A stretch of DNA of 64,000 bases. Source: Chryseobacterium sp. ISL-6 (lineage in GTDB: Bacteria > Bacteroidota > Bacteroidia > Flavobacteriales > Weeksellaceae). How positions within the stretch are numbered: the first letter of the stretch is position 1; every line of letters begins with the position of its first letter. The DNA lies in contig NZ_JAGGPT010000002.1 of NCBI RefSeq assembly GCF_018613715.1, positions 1-64,000 on the forward strand. Reading direction: 5' to 3'. Of the stretch, positions 60,537 through 64,000 are shown in pieces. The notes under the pieces are model-generated. The model was not told the origin of the DNA. It did not search any database and saw only the letters and a program-made list of their open reading frames with translations. The position numbers were made by a program, and so were the translations under genes.

Positions 60537-63182
60537 TTATTTTTTAACGATTACTTTAGATACTGCATCAAAGCCTAAGCCTTTTACTTTTACCATATAA
60601 GTTCCGTTGATCATTTTATCTGTTGAAATTGCTTTTTTGGCATCCGGAGAAATTTTATCTTCAGAAGAAATTAATTTTCCTGACATATCATAAATCTCAA
60701 CACTGAATTTACCCATTGTTTTGCTTGGGAAATTGATATAGAATTCATTCTTAGCAGGATTCGGATAAATAGAAATTGTGTTGTTTTTCACAGATTTCAC
60801 CTCATCAGTCGCTAATAAAGGACATTCTGGGGGCGTAGTAAAATCCTGAACCTGGTCATTGATATTGGTCTTAACTCCTGCACTTGCATTAACTCCAAGA
60901 CCTCTTTTTGCAAAAACTTTCCAGATCATACATTTATCTTCTCCTCCTGTAGTTGCTTGTTCTGCCGCTAGTATAGCATTTCTTCCATCGATAAACGTTG
61001 GATCACATGCCTGAATTTTTAATGCATCGGTAATAAGCTGTAATACTCTTGAACTTCCGTTAGTTGTATTCGCAGTTACATCAGAAGAATATCCATATTT
61101 AGCAACATACTGCCAATTAAGATCCCAAAGCATTGTTGCCCATACAAATCCTATTGAATGTACATCAGGAACAATAGCAGAACCGTTATTAAATTCCATC
61201 CCGTTGGTATCACCATAGGTGAAATCATTGATTAAGAAATCAGGAGAGTATTTTGCTGGCCTGATACCGGCTCCAGTAATAGCCTGTCCAGAAACATATG
61301 TACCAATACCTCTGGCTACAGATGCGTTATCTCCTGGCTTATTTGTTAACATTAAAGCAAAGAAATCCGACCAGCCCTCACCCATCTGTTCTTTAGAATA
61401 CGTTAAATTTCCAGTAAATGGCATCGCATTTAAGCAGCTATATCCATCTCCAGTCAATCGATTGGAGATTCCATGTCCATATTCATGGATCATCACTCCA
61501 TTATCAAAGCTTCCATCCTGTTTCACATTGTAACTCATTGAAACATTCACAGGTGTATTATTTGCTAATTGAGATTTAATATATTCACCTTCTGCATTAT
61601 CAATTAATTCAGAAAGAATAAAAACATTAGGATTAGCTCCTCCCATATTACCTGGTGCTGCGGAGCTCACCGCATTATAGATAATAGCTCCAGTCGCACC
61701 TGCATTTTGCATGTTTTCAACTTTAACATTGAAATCACAGGTTCCTCTTTCAGCTAAACCTATGAATCCAGTCAAAGATCCGGCAGGAAGAGCTGTACAG
61801 GCATCTAAAACAGGTGATAATTTTACCGTCCCTGTTACAGGCACCCCAGTTATTTGTTGTCCAAATTGGGCAATAAAAGAAGCAGGTGTTCTTGTAACAG
61901 CAGAAGCAGGAGCAGTATAAAATAGTTTTTGAGCATTATTAATCCATAAATACATCTGCATTCTTCCACTACTTCCATCTGGTGGTGTTGCAAAATTTGC
62001 ATTATTATAGTTAGAAACCGTAGGTGTAACAGGTGTTGCTGCTCCATCCTGAGCTTCAGCATTTACAAAATCGTTTGCTACCCCACCTAATCCAAAATTA
62101 TTTTTTTGAAAATTTCTTGTATTCTCCTTAAGACCAAATTTATAAAATACATCATGGACCATGTTATTTGCATAAAACAAATTGGTGATTGCAGCATCCT
62201 TATTATTTAATGCATGTGCATTTGGGTCATACGGAAAATTGAAATTTCTGCTTGCACCACCATCTACTGTTACTCCAACAGAAGAATCATCATCATCATT
62301 TAGATCCTGATACGCAAAAACGTTATTACCTCTGGTAGTTGTATAATGGGTAGTACCATCCGAATGCCATCCTTCTGGCGAAGAAGCTAAAATCCATGGA
62401 TTTGAAACCACAGATCTTGCACCAAATGTTGGTGCCTCTATAGGAAATGGAAATATGTTATAAGACGCATTATCCGGAGAAAGGAAAAGATTTGCATTAA
62501 CCTGTTTATAGCTATCATTAGCTAAAGGAAATACTATTGAATTATTTTCATGCGAATGTTCGTACGGATGATCTGTAAAATTACAGCTTACATTTAAGTT
62601 GTTCTTTTCTACAATTTCTCCTGTAGATGCATTTATTAATACATTCCAATAATTTGCTGATTTCTTTTCAGGAAATACAAATTCATAACAGAGTATAAGT
62701 TCCTGATCTTTTTTAGCATATACTAATCTTGATTTTGCAAATAGCATATCTTTCGTATCGGCATCAGAAAAGTTTAAAAGCTTTATTTTACTGGCGTCCT
62801 CGATACTTGTTCCTTTAGCTGCAAATGCAAAGGCTTTTTCTTTAGAAATTTGAGGTGAAGAAGAATCTGCTCTTTGATAATCTTTTTCAAAGTTATCATT
62901 AAAAAGAATAATTTGCCCGTTCTTCAACAATACAGATCCAAGAGATCCATATACCGGAATATCATTAAATACTTGTTGTATCTTAATAACATCCGCATTC
63001 ATACTTTCAGAATGATCTTTAACATCAATACTGAAGTTCGTTAAATCTGACTTTTTATATTCTCTGATCTTATTTTGTGAAATATAATCTTTGATAAGTC
63101 TTTCATTATCCTGAGAAAATAAACTGGAAGATTGAAATACTGCGAATACAGCAAATAAAATAGGTAGAGTTATCTTTTTCAT
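60537..63182 (-). CDS. M36 fungalysin-type metalloprotease with PA and T9SS sorting domains (copy 2)
   Basis: About 881 aa, same order as copy 1: signal peptide, propeptide (VIKIQQVFNDIPVYGSLGS), M36 domain with HEYGHG near residue 567, GEGWSDFFALML, inserted PA domain (FIGLAERGTCDFNVKVENMQ), T9SS sorting domain. The ATG at 63182 corresponds to the start of copy 1; an ATG two codons upstream (63188) is also possible. The propeptide and catalytic domains differ more than the C-terminal domain, which suggests gene conversion at the 3' ends. Confidence 0.93.
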   Translation of the reverse strand: MKKITLPILFAVFAVFQSSSLFSQDNERLIKDYISQNKIREYKKSDLTNFSIDVKDHSESMNADVIKIQQVFNDIPVYGSLGSVLLKNGQIILFNDNFEKDYQRADSSSPQISKEKAFAFAAKGTSIEDASKIKLLNFSDADTKDMLFAKSRLVYAKKDQELILCYEFVFPEKKSANYWNVLINASTGEIVEKNNLNVSCNFTDHPYEHSHENNSIVFPLANDSYKQVNANLFLSPDNASYNIFPFPIEAPTFGARSVVSNPWILASSPEGWHSDGTTHYTTTRGNNVFAYQDLNDDDDSSVGVTVDGGASRNFNFPYDPNAHALNNKDAAITNLFYANNMVHDVFYKFGLKENTRNFQKNNFGLGGVANDFVNAEAQDGAATPVTPTVSNYNNANFATPPDGSSGRMQMYLWINNAQKLFYTAPASAVTRTPASFIAQFGQQITGVPVTGTVKLSPVLDACTALPAGSLTGFIGLAERGTCDFNVKVENMQNAGATGAIIYNAVSSAAPGNMGGANPNVFILSELIDNAEGEYIKSQLANNTPVNVSMSYNVKQDGSFDNGVMIHEYGHGISNRLTGDGYSCLNAMPFTGNLTYSKEQMGEGWSDFFALMLTNKPGDNASVARGIGTYVSGQAITGAGIRPAKYSPDFLINDFTYGDTNGMEFNNGSAIVPDVHSIGFVWATMLWDLNWQYVAKYGYSSDVTANTTNGSSRVLQLITDALKIQACDPTFIDGRNAILAAEQATTGGEDKCMIWKVFAKRGLGVNASAGVKTNINDQVQDFTTPPECPLLATDEVKSVKNNTISIYPNPAKNEFYINFPSKTMGKFSVEIYDMSGKLISSEDKISPDAKKAISTDKMINGTYMVKVKGLGFDAVSKVIVKK

Positions 63183-63383
63183 ATACATTAATAAAGCCGC
63201 TAATTTACAAATATTTGCTAATCAAAAATCATTTTGTTTAATTTTATTACACAAAAATAATTATATATTTATTCTTCTTTTATCCATCAGTGTTTTAATC
63301 ATTTACATTATTTGTTTTTTATAATTAAATTATATAAAACGATAAGCTACATCTATTGAAAACAAAATATCAGCAAATAAAAA

Positions 63384-63405
63384 AAGCCACTCTTTCGAGT
63401 GGCTT
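63384..63405 (-). terminator. Intrinsic terminator of rpsA
   Basis: Minus strand: AAGCCACTC and GAGTGGCTT arms around GAAA, followed by a run of seven T. Confidence 0.8.
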
Positions 63406-63427
63406 CATTATTCATAATGGTTAAAGA

Positions 63428-64000
63428 TTATTTACCTTCTTCCATTTTTCTTTTCAATTCTGCTAATGCATCAATATCTCCAAGTGTTGATCTTTCTTCG
63501 TTAGAAGATGATGAAGAAGATGTATTAGATCTATTGCTAGATTCTTTTACATTTTTCTTTTCTTCGTCTCTGAAGATCCCTGTATGAGATACTACTACTC
63601 TCTTGAATTCTTTGTTGAATTCGATCACTTTGAATTGAGCGTCTTCACCTTTTTTGATTTTAGATCCATCTTCTTTCTCTAATAATCTTGAAGGACAGAA
63701 TGCTTCAACCTCAGCATCTTCGAATTGTACAGAAGCACCTTTATCGTGTACTTCTACAGCTTTACCAGCGTGTACAGTTCCTTCAGCATATTTAGTTTCG
63801 AATTTATCCCAAGGGTTTTCAGTCAATTGTTTGTGACCTAAAGATAATCTTCTAGCTTGGATATCTAATTCTAATACAATAACATCTAATTTGTCTCCTA
63901 CAGCGCAGAATTCAGATGGATGCTTGATTTTCTTAGTCCAAGAAAGATCAGAAATGTAGATTAAACCGTCGATACCTTCTTCTAGCTCTACGAATACACC
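63428..64000 (-). CDS. rpsA: 30S ribosomal protein S1, C-terminal part
   Basis: Open to the right edge. Two S1 (OB-fold) repeats are seen: GVFVELEEGIDGLIYISDLSWTKKI with SLGHKQLTENPW, then YAEGTVHAGKAVEVHDKGASVQFE. A Ser/Asn-rich linker and a short helical end (DIDALAELKRKMEEGK) typical of Bacteroidota S1 follow. Binds mRNA and starts translation. The gene's start lies outside the window. Confidence 0.95.
   Translation of the reverse strand, partial: GVFVELEEGIDGLIYISDLSWTKKIKHPSEFCAVGDKLDVIVLELDIQARRLSLGHKQLTENPWDKFETKYAEGTVHAGKAVEVHDKGASVQFEDAEVEAFCPSRLLEKEDGSKIKKGEDAQFKVIEFNKEFKRVVVSHTGIFRDEEKKNVKESSNRSNTSSSSSSNEERSTLGDIDALAELKRKMEEGK

Overview
The window looks like a chromosomal segment of a Chryseobacterium-type flavobacterium (Bacteroidota, Weeksellaceae). 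It is AT-rich. It carries gliding-type GldF/GldG ABC proteins and several secreted enzymes with C-terminal type IX secretion (T9SS) sorting domains. Promoter boxes fit the Bacteroidota TAnnTTTG pattern, most genes lack a Shine-Dalgarno sequence, and it has a cutC / glycosylasparaginase / GH20 / GH2 glycan-degradation cluster. No rRNA, tRNA, CRISPR array or complete insertion sequence was seen.

Region 1 (1-12 kb) is accessory. After a type I restriction methyltransferase (hsdM) comes the most unusual part of the window, a locus related to refractile bodies (R-bodies), about 1.9-11.7 kb. It holds five tandem 86-aa RebB-family ('killing trait') proteins, two or three shorter or divergent Reb-like proteins, a larger protein in which a domain of unknown function is fused to a RebB module, a paralogue of that protein without the RebB tail, several small unknown proteins, and a putative regulatory block (unknown soluble protein, 7-TM protein, NarL-type histidine kinase, LuxR-type response regulator). 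The main reb operon and the separate RebB-fusion gene share an identical 19-bp motif at the same distance from a -7-like box, so they are probably co-regulated. Hairpins followed by T-runs lie between the rebB copies.

Region 2 (12-20 kb) holds small lipoproteins, a Crp/Fnr regulator and a short-chain dehydrogenase that share a palindromic operator, a repeat-containing small secreted protein, an XRE regulator and dispersed intergenic repeats. Region 3 (20-36 kb) is mostly core: gldG/gldF, hemJ, kbl, a JmjC/cupin protein, a DHFR-like protein, a polymorphic-toxin remnant with a neighbouring lipoprotein, two T9SS cargo proteins, dacB, priA and two transporters. Region 4 (37-49 kb) has GH2 beta-mannosidase, glycosylasparaginase and GH20 hexosaminidase genes suited to N-glycan breakdown, with cutC, followed by two CoA-transferase subunit genes separated by an oppositely oriented ABC exporter. 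Region 5 (49-64 kb) has a DoxX-like gene broken by one stop codon, a MORN/YwqK-like secreted protein, a T9SS metallophosphoesterase, rplS, an alpha/beta hydrolase, an EamA transporter, two tandem M36 fungalysin-type metalloproteases and the 3' part of rpsA.

Three loci show decay: a GxxExxY gene with a 5-bp duplication, the DoxX-like gene with an in-frame TGA, and fragments of a reb gene and a polymorphic toxin. All functions are inferred from reading the sequence; no database search was run.
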